A DNA stretch of 64,000 nucleotides, taken from assembly GCF_014643635.1 (NCBI RefSeq), contig NZ_BMJV01000001.1:186001-250000 (forward strand), given 5' to 3'. Each line of letters starts with the position of its first letter. Within the stretch, counting starts at the first letter, position 1. This stretch comes from Salipiger pallidus. GTDB taxonomy: Bacteria; Pseudomonadota; Alphaproteobacteria; Rhodobacterales; Rhodobacteraceae. The notes below the pieces were generated by a model. The model searched no databases and was not told the origin of the DNA. It saw only the letters and a program-made list of their open reading frames with translations. This document shows positions 39,023 through 47,884 of the stretch, in pieces. The position numbers and the translations under genes are program-made.

Positions 39023-39453
39023 CAGTCTTCGCCGGTGCCGCCCTGGCCAAGGAGGTCGGCGCTGCCATCCTGACCCGCGACCGTATCACCCCCGGTCGCG
39101 GACGCTGCACCGGTCCCGGCGTCGGTCGTGGCGGAAGTGGGCGCGGTTGTGGCCGCCGCACCGCCCGTCGCACCGTCTGCGCCTATCGCATTGCCCATCC
39201 CCTTGCCCTCGGCAGCCTTGCCGCCCTTGGCCGCCCGCATGCCGGTGTCCTTGCTGTCGACGATCTCGAACGGCTCGTCACGCGCGCCGGTGCCTGCCGC
39301 CTCAATCTCGTCCGCGATCGCTTCCGGCACCAACCCGCTCCAGCCTTTCGGCAGATGGCGCTTGGAGCGCGTGTCGAGCTTGTAGCTATGCGGCGCGATC
39401 ATCTTCACCCGAACATCCGAGCCTGTGGTCTTCTGCTTGGTCTTTCTGGCCAT
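39022..39453 (-). CDS. Head protein in lambda FI position, unknown
   Basis: A 143-residue protein with a basic N-terminus (MARKTKQKTTGSDVRVKMIA), the SKRHLPKGWSG motif near residue 31 and a low-complexity Ala/Gly/Thr-rich C-terminal half. It lies directly after the capsid gene, where lambda has FI, an accessory of DNA packaging. Function is not visible from sequence. Confidence 0.6.
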   Translation of the reverse strand: MARKTKQKTTGSDVRVKMIAPHSYKLDTRSKRHLPKGWSGLVPEAIADEIEAAGTGARDEPFEIVDSKDTGMRAAKGGKAAEGKGMGNAIGADGATGGAAATTAPTSATTDAGTGAASATGGDTVAGQDGSADLLGQGGTGED

Positions 39454-39502
39454 GCTGTCTCTCCCGTCATGGCGACCCGGCCCGAAGGCCGGGCCGAGGT
39501 CA

Positions 39503-40540
39503 TCAGTTGGAGGTGCGGCCTTCGACCAGCACCCCGGGACGCATGCAGATCTGCATGTTCTGCATCATCGCCTCGACGTCGACGAAGCGATCCTCCTGCC
39601 GGTCGGGGAACACTGCTGAGTAGAAGTCGCGGCCCGGCGTGTTGGCCATGCCCACGTAGTCCGGCGAGCCGTTGAAGGTGCGGAAGGTCTGGCGTGTGCC
39701 CAGCGGGAAGAAGGCCGCCTTGGCTTCACCGATGAAGCTGCGGGTGACGGTCGTGCCGTCTTCCTGCGGCACCGGCGCCTCCGCTAGGTATTCCTTCCAG
39801 CGGATGCCGCCGAACTCGAAGCCGTCCGAGGTGTCGTCACGCAGCGGATCGCCACCATTGGCGTTCTGGTAATACTTGTAGCGCTCCTTGAAGTCCGCGT
39901 GGCCCATGAGCTTGTCAGTAAAGTCGGGGTGGATCAGCGAGCCGACACCGGCCATGACGTCACCCATCAGGTTCAGCCGGATGTGGCGAGTCACTTCCTT
40001 GCACTTCGCGGCAAGGTCGGTGGTCGCGGTGCCGAAGGTGAAGTCCACCGACTTGCGGTTGATCTCGAACTTGTCGAACAAGTTCATCAGCTCGGAGCCA
40101 TCAGCGTCGAGGACCACCCCCTGCAGCGCCCCGGCGCGGTGATACTCGCGGGTGATGTCGATCGACCCGCGCAGCTCTTCCTGCCGGTCCATCACCTCGT
40201 CCTGCGCCTGCTTCAGCTCGGTCTCGGAGCCGAAGGCGCGGATGTTGTCGATATCGTCAGCGGTGATGCGCGACTTGAGGCCGAAGCGCTCGGTGCGGAA
40301 GTCCACCATCTTGCGCTTGCCGCGCGCTTGGCCGGGCAGCGGCGAGCCACGCTCGGAGGACTGCACCAGCTGCAGCACACCGTCCTTCTTCTCGATCGAG
40401 AACACGGTGCCGCGGATCGCCTTGGCAGTGAAGAGGCCCATGGCCCCGATGGTGCCCCACTGGTTGGGGATCATGCGGATGGCTTCGCCGAGCGCCATGG
40501 CCGAGAATCCGTCGCCCTTGAAGATGTTGATATGGGCCAT
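39503..40540 (-). CDS. Major capsid protein (lambda E family)
   Basis: A 345-residue capsid protein with the HK97 fold of the lambda E family. INIFKGDGFSAMALGEAIRM, GDVMAGVGSLIHPDFTDKLM, NGGDPLRDDTSDGFEFGGIR and GEAKAAFFPLGTRQTFRTFN are strongly conserved landmarks. ATG 40540 was chosen; a longer frame to 40699 crosses the intergenic hairpin. Preceded by the decoration protein gene, as in lambda D-E. Confidence 0.93.
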   Translation of the reverse strand: MAHINIFKGDGFSAMALGEAIRMIPNQWGTIGAMGLFTAKAIRGTVFSIEKKDGVLQLVQSSERGSPLPGQARGKRKMVDFRTERFGLKSRITADDIDNIRAFGSETELKQAQDEVMDRQEELRGSIDITREYHRAGALQGVVLDADGSELMNLFDKFEINRKSVDFTFGTATTDLAAKCKEVTRHIRLNLMGDVMAGVGSLIHPDFTDKLMGHADFKERYKYYQNANGGDPLRDDTSDGFEFGGIRWKEYLAEAPVPQEDGTTVTRSFIGEAKAAFFPLGTRQTFRTFNGSPDYVGMANTPGRDFYSAVFPDRQEDRFVDVEAMMQNMQICMRPGVLVEGRTSN

Positions 40541-40587
40541 CACAGGCCTCCTGTTCTGAACTGCGCGCGCGGCGCGGAATGACAAAC

Positions 40588-40607
40588 GCCGCCCCGAGGG
40601 GCGGCGC
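40588..40607 (-). terminator. Hairpin between decoration and capsid genes
   Basis: A 9-bp perfect stem (CGCCGCCCC/GGGGCGGCG, loop GA) is followed in the minus direction by only TTTG. It may partly terminate transcription or act as a processing/stability site setting the D:E ratio. Confidence 0.45.
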
Positions 40608-40649
40608 GCTGCGAGACTGGAAGAGACGCGCCGCCGTGGCGCGGCAGGG

Positions 40650-41015
40650 TCAGGTGGTGACGATGCCCGCCGCCTTGAGGGCAGCGCAGGCGGTGTCACG
40701 GTTGGCTTCGGTGGCCCAGCTTGCGTCGAAGACGAGGCCGCCCCGGCGGCAGCGGGTATGGCGGGCCTGCACCAGCGCCTTCACGTCCGCTTCTGCAGCA
40801 GCTGCACCGCCGCGCAGCACGGCCACCGGGGTCTCGGAGCCGTCCGCCGCGCCCATCACGCTGCGGATCAGCTTGCCCGAGGCGGTCACCCGGCCCAGGA
40901 CGGTGCCCGGCTCGAGGTCGGCACCCGCGCCGATGGTTTCGACGTCGCGGCTGTACTCCGCTTTGTCATAGAGGATGAAATCGCCGGGCGTCCGGCCTTC
41001 AATCTTGGGAGGCAT
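40650..41015 (-). CDS. Head decoration protein (lambda D family)
   Basis: A 121-residue protein. FILYDKAEYSRDVETIGAGA, LEPGTVLGRVTASGKLI and LKAAGIVTT at the end are classic lambda D-family features. It trims and stabilises the expanded capsid at three-fold axes. Confidence 0.9.
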   Translation of the reverse strand: MPPKIEGRTPGDFILYDKAEYSRDVETIGAGADLEPGTVLGRVTASGKLIRSVMGAADGSETPVAVLRGGAAAAEADVKALVQARHTRCRRGGLVFDASWATEANRDTACAALKAAGIVTT

Positions 41016-41068
41016 TGTCGTGTCCTTTCGGATGTGAGGTCAGTCGAGGCCCGGCTCGGTGCCGGGCG

Positions 41069-41494
41069 TTACTTCGCGCCCCAGCGCTCGGCAGCGCGGG
41101 ACTGGATGCCTGGCTCGGCCGGGGCGCCGCCGCCCGAGGCCGAGGCACCGGGGGTTTCGAGCTCGGTGGCTTCCGCGTCGATGCTCGCCGACAGGCTCGA
41201 GGCCCCGGCGCCGCCCTTGGGCGCCGCCGCCAGGTGCTTGATCGCCTCCGCCGAGGCCATGTCGCTGTCAAAGGCGAAGCTGCGCGCGAGATCCTCACGG
41301 CCCTCTGCTTCGGGGCTGCGCAGGATCGCCGCGATACGGGCCTTGGGATCTTCGGCGGCGGGCGCGGTGGGCGCCGGGGCCTCCGGTGTGGAGGCTTCGG
41401 CCTGCGGCGCGGGCGCCGGCGTGGTGGCCGAGGTGTCGGTCGTGGGCGCCGGGATGGTGGCCGCCGGCGGCGTGGTCTTGGTCTGTCCGGACAT
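41069..41494 (-). CDS. Nested scaffold protein (lambda Nu3-like), in-frame start
   Basis: Inside the protease gene, AGGAG stands nine bases before ATG 41494, which starts MSGQTKTTPPAATIPAPTTD and continues in the same frame to the common stop. The 141-residue product equals the disordered/helical C-terminal part of the protease, exactly as lambda Nu3 is nested in C. It would be the capsid scaffold. Confidence 0.65.
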   Translation of the reverse strand: MSGQTKTTPPAATIPAPTTDTSATTPAPAPQAEASTPEAPAPTAPAAEDPKARIAAILRSPEAEGREDLARSFAFDSDMASAEAIKHLAAAPKGGAGASSLSASIDAEATELETPGASASGGGAPAEPGIQSRAAERWGAK

Positions 41495-42436
41495 GGTGGT
41501 GGCTCCTGTTGCAGGGGTGGACTGCCGCGCCGGAGCGCGGCCATTGATTTCGTCAGCAAAGGCCTCGAAGGCCTCGCGCGGGTTGGCGATCTCATCGGCA
41601 AGCCCTGCCTCGATTGCATCTGTGCCGATCAGGCAACGGGCCTCGGTGGCAAGCGCCGCCTCGGCGCTGAGGCGCGTGCCGCGCCCCTGCCCCACGGTCT
41701 CGGCGAAGATCCCGCGCAGCTGCTCCATCTCGGCCTGCAGATCGTCCCGCACCGCCTCGGGCAGCGGCGCATAGGGGTTGCCGTCTGCCTTGTGCGCGCC
41801 GGCAGCGATCACCGTCACCTGCATGCCCATGGCTTCCAGACGGGCCGAGTAATCCGCGTGCATGCAGATCACGCCGATGGACCCGGCCCCGGCGGTGCGC
41901 GGCATGATGATGCGCGTGGCCTGCGATGCGATCGCGTAACCCGCCGAATAGGCGTGATCGCTCACGAAGGCCCAGACCGGTTTTTCCTCGCGCAGCTCGC
42001 GGATCTGGTCGGCCAGGGAAAAGCACCCGGCCACCTCGCCGCCGAAGCTGTCGATCTCGAGCGCGACGCCCCGCACCATGCGGTCCCGCCGCGCCGTGTC
42101 GATCTGCGCGGCAAGCCCCTCGTAAGAGGTTTCGCCAGAAGACTGGCCGAGCCAGGCACCACGATGCACCAGCGTGCCGGTGACCGGGATCACCGCGACG
42201 CCGTCACGCACCCGGTAGCCCTCGCGGCCACCAGAGCGGATGTCGCCCTCGAGGCGCTCATCGAGCAGAGAGGCACGGGCGCGGCGGCTGGCCTCCGGTG
42301 AGACCTCGGCGCCAAGCACCTCGACGTCGCCGCCGGTGATGCGCGGGCCAAGCCCCATGATGAATGCCGCCGCCTTCGCAGGCGCAGCAAGAAGCGGCGT
42401 GTGGAACACACGCGCCGCGATCTGCGGATGTCGCAT
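41069..42436 (-). CDS. S49-family prohead protease (lambda C)
   Basis: A 455-residue protein. The first ~300 residues are an S49/SppA-like serine peptidase (VIPVTGTLVHRGAWLGQSSG, IDSFGGEVAGCFSLADQI, DHAYSAGYAIASQATRIIMP with the candidate Ser, then AGAGSIGVICMHADYSARLE). The C-terminal ~140 residues are Ala/Pro/Thr-rich then helical, as in lambda C/Nu3. ATG 42436 was chosen; the longer frame to 42526 overlaps the portal gene. It cuts scaffold and portal during head maturation. Confidence 0.88.
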   Translation of the reverse strand: MRHPQIAARVFHTPLLAAPAKAAAFIMGLGPRITGGDVEVLGAEVSPEASRRARASLLDERLEGDIRSGGREGYRVRDGVAVIPVTGTLVHRGAWLGQSSGETSYEGLAAQIDTARRDRMVRGVALEIDSFGGEVAGCFSLADQIRELREEKPVWAFVSDHAYSAGYAIASQATRIIMPRTAGAGSIGVICMHADYSARLEAMGMQVTVIAAGAHKADGNPYAPLPEAVRDDLQAEMEQLRGIFAETVGQGRGTRLSAEAALATEARCLIGTDAIEAGLADEIANPREAFEAFADEINGRAPARQSTPATGATTMSGQTKTTPPAATIPAPTTDTSATTPAPAPQAEASTPEAPAPTAPAAEDPKARIAAILRSPEAEGREDLARSFAFDSDMASAEAIKHLAAAPKGGAGASSLSASIDAEATELETPGASASGGGAPAEPGIQSRAAERWGAK

Positions 42437-42440
42437 TCTG

Positions 42441-44054
42441 TCAGTCCTCGGATACCTGCGCCGGGCCGCCCGCCGCCGGGCCCAGCAGTTTGGCGAAGCT
42501 TTCCTGCGCCGGGTGCAGCATGCCATCGGGCATTGCCGTGATCTCGCGCCCGATCTGCTCCATGTTGTCGGCGTAGTCGGTGCCGGTCAGCTCCGCCGCC
42601 TCTTCCTCGAGCGTCGAAAGCCCCAGCGCCACGCGCATCGCAGCCGCCTGCGCTTCCTTGACCGGATCGACGAAGCCCTTGCCCGGCCCGATCCACTTGG
42701 CCCGGGCATAGGCCGGCCAATACATGTGGAAGTCCGGCGCATTACCCGGCAGGCGGATATGCCCGTCAAGCACCTGCTCTTCGAGCCATGCCATGAAGTA
42801 CGGCTGGCAGAAGCCCTGCGAAAAGGCGACCCGGCGTGCGGTCCAGCCGCGCCAAATCTCGATCATCGCCGCGCGGGCGCTCGAGTAGTTCGTCTTCGAC
42901 CAGTCCGAGGCGAGCTGCTCGTAGCTGATGCCAAGGCCCGAGGCGATGTTGCGCAGCACCGCGGCCTCGAAGTCCGCGAACTGCGCCGCCGGCCGGGCGG
43001 TCGACACCATGCCGATCTCGTCATTGGGATAGAGCGTCTGGATCCGGGCACCGCCCAGCTTCACACCGCCCTTTCCACTGTAATACTCGCTGCGGCCCTC
43101 CTGGTAGTTCAGGAAGGCTGAGGCGTCACCATCGCCGAACATCTCATCCATGGCCTCCGGGCCCATCGGGCTCTTGATGAAGGCCGCGAGGATCGCGTTG
43201 ATGACCGCTGCCTGCAGCTCCACTCGCGAATAGTGGTCCTCCATCTTCAGGCGCTCGATGATCGGTGCGAGGCGGCTCACGCCGCGTGTCTGCCCATCTC
43301 GAGCCTTGTCGAAGAAGTGGATCACCTGCGGGCGCCCGTTCGCCCCTTCGCGCCCGATGCGCTTCCAGGTCATCGCATCGGCCACGTTCGCCCAGGCGCT
43401 GTCCTGGTGCCCCTGCCGGAAGTGGTAGGCCCGGGCCACGCCGTCGCGCGTCACCTCGACGCCACCGCGCAGGCTCTGCTCGTCCGCCGCGTCATAGGGG
43501 TTGCTCAGCAGGTCCGGGTCGACCAGCCGCAGCGTCGTCTTGAAGGGCCGCGCCGCCCGCCAGTTGACCAGCCCCAGTGCCTCGCCTTCGATCAGGTAGG
43601 TGCGGTAGGCGCTGCCGAAGAGTTGCGGCATGGTCTGCGACCGCGTGGTGTCGCAATAGCGGCGCGGATCATCCGCATGCAGGCGCCAACGCGCCTCGAC
43701 CTGTTCCTTGAACTCCTGCGCCCAGTCCGAGCTCAGCCCCAGCGCGCGCCAGTCCGGCTTCAGCAGCGGCCGGAAGTTCGCGCCGATGACGCCGTCGACC
43801 TCCTTCGAGATCGCCCCCGCCGCCCAGCCATTGTTGCGCCCGAGATCCCGCGCCCGCGCCGTGATCCGATCACGGCCCGGCAGGATCTCGGCATCCGCCG
43901 CACGGTTCGACGGAAGGAACCCGCTCAGTGTGTCGATACCGGTGTCGGCGGCCACGTAGGGCGCGCTGCCATTGAAGCCTGCATCCCGCATGGCGCCACG
44001 TTTGCGGCGCGAGACCAGCGGCACACGGGTTAGGTCGGCGAGGCGTTCCGTCAT
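42441..44054 (-). CDS. Portal protein (lambda B family)
   Basis: A 537-residue protein forming the dodecameric DNA gate. DLGRNNGWAAGAISKEVDGV, RRYCDTTRSQTMPQLFGSAY, HFFDKARDGQTRGVSRLAPI and SYEQLASDWSKTNYSSARAA are conserved lambda-B-family blocks. It overlaps the W-like gene by one base. Confidence 0.93.
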   Translation of the reverse strand: MTERLADLTRVPLVSRRKRGAMRDAGFNGSAPYVAADTGIDTLSGFLPSNRAADAEILPGRDRITARARDLGRNNGWAAGAISKEVDGVIGANFRPLLKPDWRALGLSSDWAQEFKEQVEARWRLHADDPRRYCDTTRSQTMPQLFGSAYRTYLIEGEALGLVNWRAARPFKTTLRLVDPDLLSNPYDAADEQSLRGGVEVTRDGVARAYHFRQGHQDSAWANVADAMTWKRIGREGANGRPQVIHFFDKARDGQTRGVSRLAPIIERLKMEDHYSRVELQAAVINAILAAFIKSPMGPEAMDEMFGDGDASAFLNYQEGRSEYYSGKGGVKLGGARIQTLYPNDEIGMVSTARPAAQFADFEAAVLRNIASGLGISYEQLASDWSKTNYSSARAAMIEIWRGWTARRVAFSQGFCQPYFMAWLEEQVLDGHIRLPGNAPDFHMYWPAYARAKWIGPGKGFVDPVKEAQAAAMRVALGLSTLEEEAAELTGTDYADNMEQIGREITAMPDGMLHPAQESFAKLLGPAAGGPAQVSED

Positions 44055-44269
44055 CAGAACACCACCCGGCGCGAGCCCGGCCCGCGACCGCGCCCAAGCT
44101 CGCGCTTCAGCGACCCGATGTAGCGGCGCAGCTCGCCTTCCTTGGCGGGGCCGTACTCGGTGCGGTGGCCGTCATAGGCGGTGACGGTCACGCTCTGGCC
44201 GATCAGCACCTGGTGCAGGGCCTCTTCGGCCTCTTCCAGCCGGGCCTCGAGCGTCGCGGTATCAGCCAT
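44054..44269 (-). CDS. Head-tail connector gpW-like protein
   Basis: A 71-residue protein. TATLEARLEEAEEALHQVLI, then SVTVTAYDGHRTEYGPAKEG and LRRYIGSLKRELGRG fit the gpW fold (helix, hairpin, helix) and its usual position between terminase large subunit and portal. Overlaps terminase by 8 bp. Confidence 0.85.
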   Translation of the reverse strand: MADTATLEARLEEAEEALHQVLIGQSVTVTAYDGHRTEYGPAKEGELRRYIGSLKRELGRGRGPGSRRVVF

Positions 44270-46325
44270 TCTGCTTCCTCAGGAGATCGGAGAGCCGCCC
44301 CGCCTTCCGCTTCGAGGCGGGGCGTGCGGCCCTGGTGTCGTTGTGCTCAGTGGCAGCGGCTGGTGCGACCAGCGCGCCGTCGAAGAGATCGGGCTGCACA
44401 TCCGGCGGCGCGGCCCCCCGCTCCGCCGCAATGGCGTCCCACTGGTCATCGGTGTTCGAGGCCCATCCGGCCCGGAGCGCCGCGGCCTCGGCATAGTTCA
44501 TCGTATCGAGCGCTTCGTTGCGCCGGGTCGGTTCGACCAGCACCCAGCGGCTGGTCATCACCCCCGCCTTGTTGCGCGACAGCACCCGATGCTCGGAAGT
44601 GAGCATGCGGTAATACTCATCCCCGAGCCCCACGGCGAACTGGGCATAGCCCCGCTCTTCGGGGTCTTCCTTGCCGAGGTGGGCATAGAGCCCCGCCTTG
44701 AGCGACGAGACATTGAGGTTGAAGGCGCGCTTCTGCGCCCGCTTCACCTTGCCATCCTTGCGGCGGTCGAACTTCTGCAGCGCCATCAGCGGCCCGTTCT
44801 CGGTCGAGCCGCCCTTCACGATGATGACCCGGCCCCAGGGATGGGACTTTGCCCAGCTCCAAACATCATCGGTGTAGGCCCCGCCGTCGATCGCGAGGAT
44901 GTCGATCGCGACGCGCAGGCCAAGCTGCGTCCGCCATTCCTGCTTGAGCAGCGCATTCAGCGCGGCGCGGCCCTCATCATCACCGATGTGATGCGGGATC
45001 ACCCGGTAATCGATCACCCAGCGCCGCCGGTTGGCACCAAAGGCCACCAGCTGCACCTCGATCCGGTCATCCTGGCAATCGACACCCGCGGCGAAGATGA
45101 AGCCCGTGGCCGGCAGGACACCGAGATCCATCACCGTGCCCGGCTCGGCCAGCTCGGCCCGGTCGCGCAGCTTTTCCCAATCCGGCGCGTCCGTCGCCTG
45201 CTCGTAGGGCAGCCCGAGTACGTCGTTCCAGAACACCTGCTCAACCTGCGCCTTGATCGGCTTGGCCGTCGCGGTCTTCGACGCCTTGGCCGCGTCCTTT
45301 TGCTCGCCGCCCGCCTCGGTCAGCGTCGAACTGCCCGCTTCCAGCCGCGTCCAGCCCATCATCTGCGCGTATTCTACCGCGATCGAGGCCCAGTCCCGCT
45401 GCGGTGCATAGGCCCGCCACAGGTGGAAGCCCGGATGGTCCCCGTGCGGGTTCCCCGGCACCCAGCGCCCCTGCCGGACAATCCGTTCCTTGTCCGCGTG
45501 CCGGATCGCCGACCGGCAGCTCTCGCAGGTGAAATGTGCCGCGTGAAGCCGCTCCGGCTCGAGGCTGGCCTTGAAGTTCTCCCAGGTCAGCGGCTGCATG
45601 AAGCCGCAGTGCGGACACGGCACGTTGAACAGCCGCTTGTCGCTACGCTCGTAAGCGATGGTGATCCGGCAGGTGCCCTTGATCAAAGATGTCGAGACAC
45701 GAAGGAGCTTCGCATCATCGAAGCCCGAGGCCCGGCTTTCCGCCAGCTTCTCCGGGTCGCCCTTGTCCGAGGTCTCGAACTTCGAGAGGTCATCCATGAT
45801 GACGAGGCGGCGGCTGGTGCCGGTCAGGTCCGCCGGAGACCCGGACGAGGCCACCTTCAGCGAGCCGTTCAGGTCCAGCGTCTCCTGGTTGAAGATGTTG
45901 TCGCGGTTCTCACCGCGGCCCGAGCCGAAAACCTTGATGAGCCCCGGCGCTTGGCGGCGCATGGGCATCCACTTGTTGTTGACCCACTCGCTGGCGGCGC
46001 TGCCCGTCGGATGGACAATCAGCGAATCCAGCGGTGTGTATTCGTGCCAGGCCCCCAGCGTGGGCTGGATGACCGAAACCGTCTTGCCCCACTGCGCCGA
46101 ACCGCGCAGCGTGACCTCCCGGCAAGGATGCTCCGGCGAAAGCACCTCGTGGATCTCGCGCAGGAACTCGAAGCGCGAGATGTCGAATTCTCCCGAGATC
46201 GGCGAGCGTTCGTCGAACTCGATGTTCTCCTCACACCAGCGGGTGATGTTCGGCGGCGGCGGCGGCACCATGGCCCGCGCCATCGCCGCGCAGACGGTCC
46301 GCTGCGCGGACGCAACGAAGCCCAT
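44262..46325 (-). CDS. Terminase large subunit (GpA family)
   Basis: A 687-residue packaging motor and nuclease. The ATPase part has the Walker A-like SAQWGKTVSV and Walker B RRLVIMDDLSKF. A zinc-binding block is seen (VPCPHCGFMQPL ... TCESCRSAI). The nuclease part has FAAGVDCQDDRIEVQLVAFG and IDGGAYTDDVWSWAKSHPWG. GpA-type terminases go with cos packaging. It joins the small subunit gene without a gap. Confidence 0.94.
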   Translation of the reverse strand: MGFVASAQRTVCAAMARAMVPPPPPNITRWCEENIEFDERSPISGEFDISRFEFLREIHEVLSPEHPCREVTLRGSAQWGKTVSVIQPTLGAWHEYTPLDSLIVHPTGSAASEWVNNKWMPMRRQAPGLIKVFGSGRGENRDNIFNQETLDLNGSLKVASSGSPADLTGTSRRLVIMDDLSKFETSDKGDPEKLAESRASGFDDAKLLRVSTSLIKGTCRITIAYERSDKRLFNVPCPHCGFMQPLTWENFKASLEPERLHAAHFTCESCRSAIRHADKERIVRQGRWVPGNPHGDHPGFHLWRAYAPQRDWASIAVEYAQMMGWTRLEAGSSTLTEAGGEQKDAAKASKTATAKPIKAQVEQVFWNDVLGLPYEQATDAPDWEKLRDRAELAEPGTVMDLGVLPATGFIFAAGVDCQDDRIEVQLVAFGANRRRWVIDYRVIPHHIGDDEGRAALNALLKQEWRTQLGLRVAIDILAIDGGAYTDDVWSWAKSHPWGRVIIVKGGSTENGPLMALQKFDRRKDGKVKRAQKRAFNLNVSSLKAGLYAHLGKEDPEERGYAQFAVGLGDEYYRMLTSEHRVLSRNKAGVMTSRWVLVEPTRRNEALDTMNYAEAAALRAGWASNTDDQWDAIAAERGAAPPDVQPDLFDGALVAPAAATEHNDTRAARPASKRKAGRLSDLLRKQNG

Positions 46326-46918
46326 CAGAAATCAGCCTCGCGATCGTCGTCGCTCAGGTCGGCGGCATCAGCTTCGTCCTGAAGCGCCCTCGCCCGCCGG
46401 GTGCGATGTTCACGCCAATGATCTAGCAGGATCTTACGCGCCTGCTTGAAGTCCACCCCCAACTCGTCTGCCAGAGACCGGGCACCGCGTTTCAGCAGAT
46501 CCTCGATCTGTGCCAGTTCTTTCGACAGCGCCCGCGCAGCCTCGCGCGCAGCATTGTCAGCCAGCACCATGCTGCCCTCTTCGAGCTGGTTCTGGCGGCG
46601 CAGACGCCGCGCCTCCTCCTCGACTTTCTGGATGCGGGCCAGCTCGTAGCGGTCCGGATCTCGCGGGGCCAGCTGGCCTTCGCGGGGCGATGCTGCTGCG
46701 GGCTGCGGATCGCGGATCCGTTCCTTGGTACCAGCACCGTTGCCCAGCATCTGCCCGGGATCGAGGCGGTGATCAAGCGCCGCCCGCACCTTCTCGACGT
46801 TGAAGCGCCGGGCCCGGCCATCGCCGGTGTAACAGCCATCAAGCTTGCCCTGCGACACGTACTGGCTGATCCGCCCCTTGGTGACGCCAAGTTCCTTCGC
46901 AAGCTCGGTGGTGTTCAT
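46325..46918 (-). CDS. Terminase small subunit (Nu1-like)
   Basis: A 197-residue protein. The winged-helix N-terminus TELAKELGVTKGRISQYVSQ recognises cos DNA in this family, and the helical C-terminal part (RYELARIQKVEEEARRLRRQ ... SKELAQIEDLLKRGARSLAD) should bind the large subunit and oligomerise. It is the first gene of the late operon. Confidence 0.85.
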   Translation of the reverse strand: MNTTELAKELGVTKGRISQYVSQGKLDGCYTGDGRARRFNVEKVRAALDHRLDPGQMLGNGAGTKERIRDPQPAAASPREGQLAPRDPDRYELARIQKVEEEARRLRRQNQLEEGSMVLADNAAREAARALSKELAQIEDLLKRGARSLADELGVDFKQARKILLDHWREHRTRRARALQDEADAADLSDDDREADF

Positions 46919-46930
46919 GCGCCCTTGCCC

Positions 46931-47014
46931 GTGATGTTTACCGGACCCTCCAAGTTTAGCCCCGTAAGTTTAGGCTTTCTGAATGGTTTAGCGTTCCAAA
47001 ACCTGTGCGCTTAG
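46931..47014. other. Candidate cos region with direct repeats
   Basis: Just upstream of the small terminase gene lie AAGTTTAG (46952-46959), AAGTTTAG (46966-46973), GGTTTAG (46985-46991) and CTTAG (47010-47014), in otherwise gene-free DNA up to 47144. Repeats next to a Nu1-like gene fit cosB sites. I could not point to the nicking site; 47015-47144 has no other recognised feature. Confidence 0.4.
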
Positions 47015-47144
47015 CCGCCCCGTATACGGTCAGACCCCAGGAGGGACCCGTCGGTTTTTTGTCAGCGTGGAGTTTGCCTGGAAATCCAGAGTGTAAATCT
47101 CTTGGATTGCGGAGATAGCGGCGGCGCAGGCGGTGGCCCCAACG

Positions 47145-47176
47145 AAAAGCGCCCGGTAGCATCTCTGCTCCGGGCG
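47145..47176 (-). terminator. Terminator of the leftward early/replication operon
   Basis: The stem CGCCCGG-T-AGC pairing with GCT-CCGGGCG (47150-47160 with 47167-47176) is followed in the minus direction by CTTTTC. It lies 40 bp after the last replication-region gene and ahead of cos and the late genes. Confidence 0.65.
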
Positions 47177-47218
47177 TGGTTCGGTTCGCCTGCAATCTGT
47201 CAACGAAGTGAGAATCCG

Positions 47219-47884
47219 TCAACCCGGTTTCTGCCAGGGCTTCATCGGCGGCATGTCGGCGGTCACCTCGAAGCCAGTCAGATCGCAGCGGATCCGGAAG
47301 GTGGTCTGCAGCTCGAGCAGCGCCGACCACCAGCCGAGCCATGCCCTGCGGGCCGCCGCCACCTCGCGCGCGCCGCCCTCAAAGACCACCCGGCAGGCAT
47401 AGCCGTCGCCCTTGCCCAGCAGGGGTGCAGGCCAGCGACCCGGACCACGCCAGACTTCGCGCACCGCGTACCGCCCGTGCTTGCAGTTCCGCCACTCGAC
47501 CGGCTCACAGCGAGGCCGGATGCCCTGCCCCCAGTCCGGCCAGCTGCCGCGCCGCGCGAGATCCGCAAGCCACACCGCCGTGCGCCGCCCGCCGCAGCCC
47601 TCGGGCAGCGCGGCCAACGCCGAGGCCACGAGATCAGCATCCGGGTGCGGCTCAGACCGACCACCACCGTCGACCGAACAGCCGAGATCTCCGCGCTTCA
47701 TCAGGATGTATTCCATGCTGACGCCGGGGCGCTCCCCTGCGGTGCTGCCCATCTCGTCGAAGTCCAGCTGCACCTTCTCGACCTGGAAGGCCCATGTGAG
47801 CAGATCCCAGATTGACACCGGGGTCTTGCCTGCCCGGCCGGGCCGAACCCGTGCAACGCTGAACTCGTGCGCCATGTTCATCAT
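47219..47884 (-). CDS. Phage early-region protein, unknown
   Basis: A 221-residue protein. VSIWDLLTWAFQVEKVQLDF and GVSMEYILMKRGDLG at the N-terminus, ARRGSWPDWGQGIRPRCEPV in the middle. No family recognised. ATG 47884 overlaps the upstream stop (ATGA) and follows AAGGAA. It probably works with the replication proteins encoded just upstream, given the tight coupling. Confidence 0.65.
   Translation of the reverse strand: MMNMAHEFSVARVRPGRAGKTPVSIWDLLTWAFQVEKVQLDFDEMGSTAGERPGVSMEYILMKRGDLGCSVDGGGRSEPHPDADLVASALAALPEGCGGRRTAVWLADLARRGSWPDWGQGIRPRCEPVEWRNCKHGRYAVREVWRGPGRWPAPLLGKGDGYACRVVFEGGAREVAAARRAWLGWWSALLELQTTFRIRCDLTGFEVTADMPPMKPWQKPG

Noticed and set aside
44181-46382. 733-codon plus-strand frame opposite terminase
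   Set aside because: Antisense shadow; terminase motifs are on the other strand.
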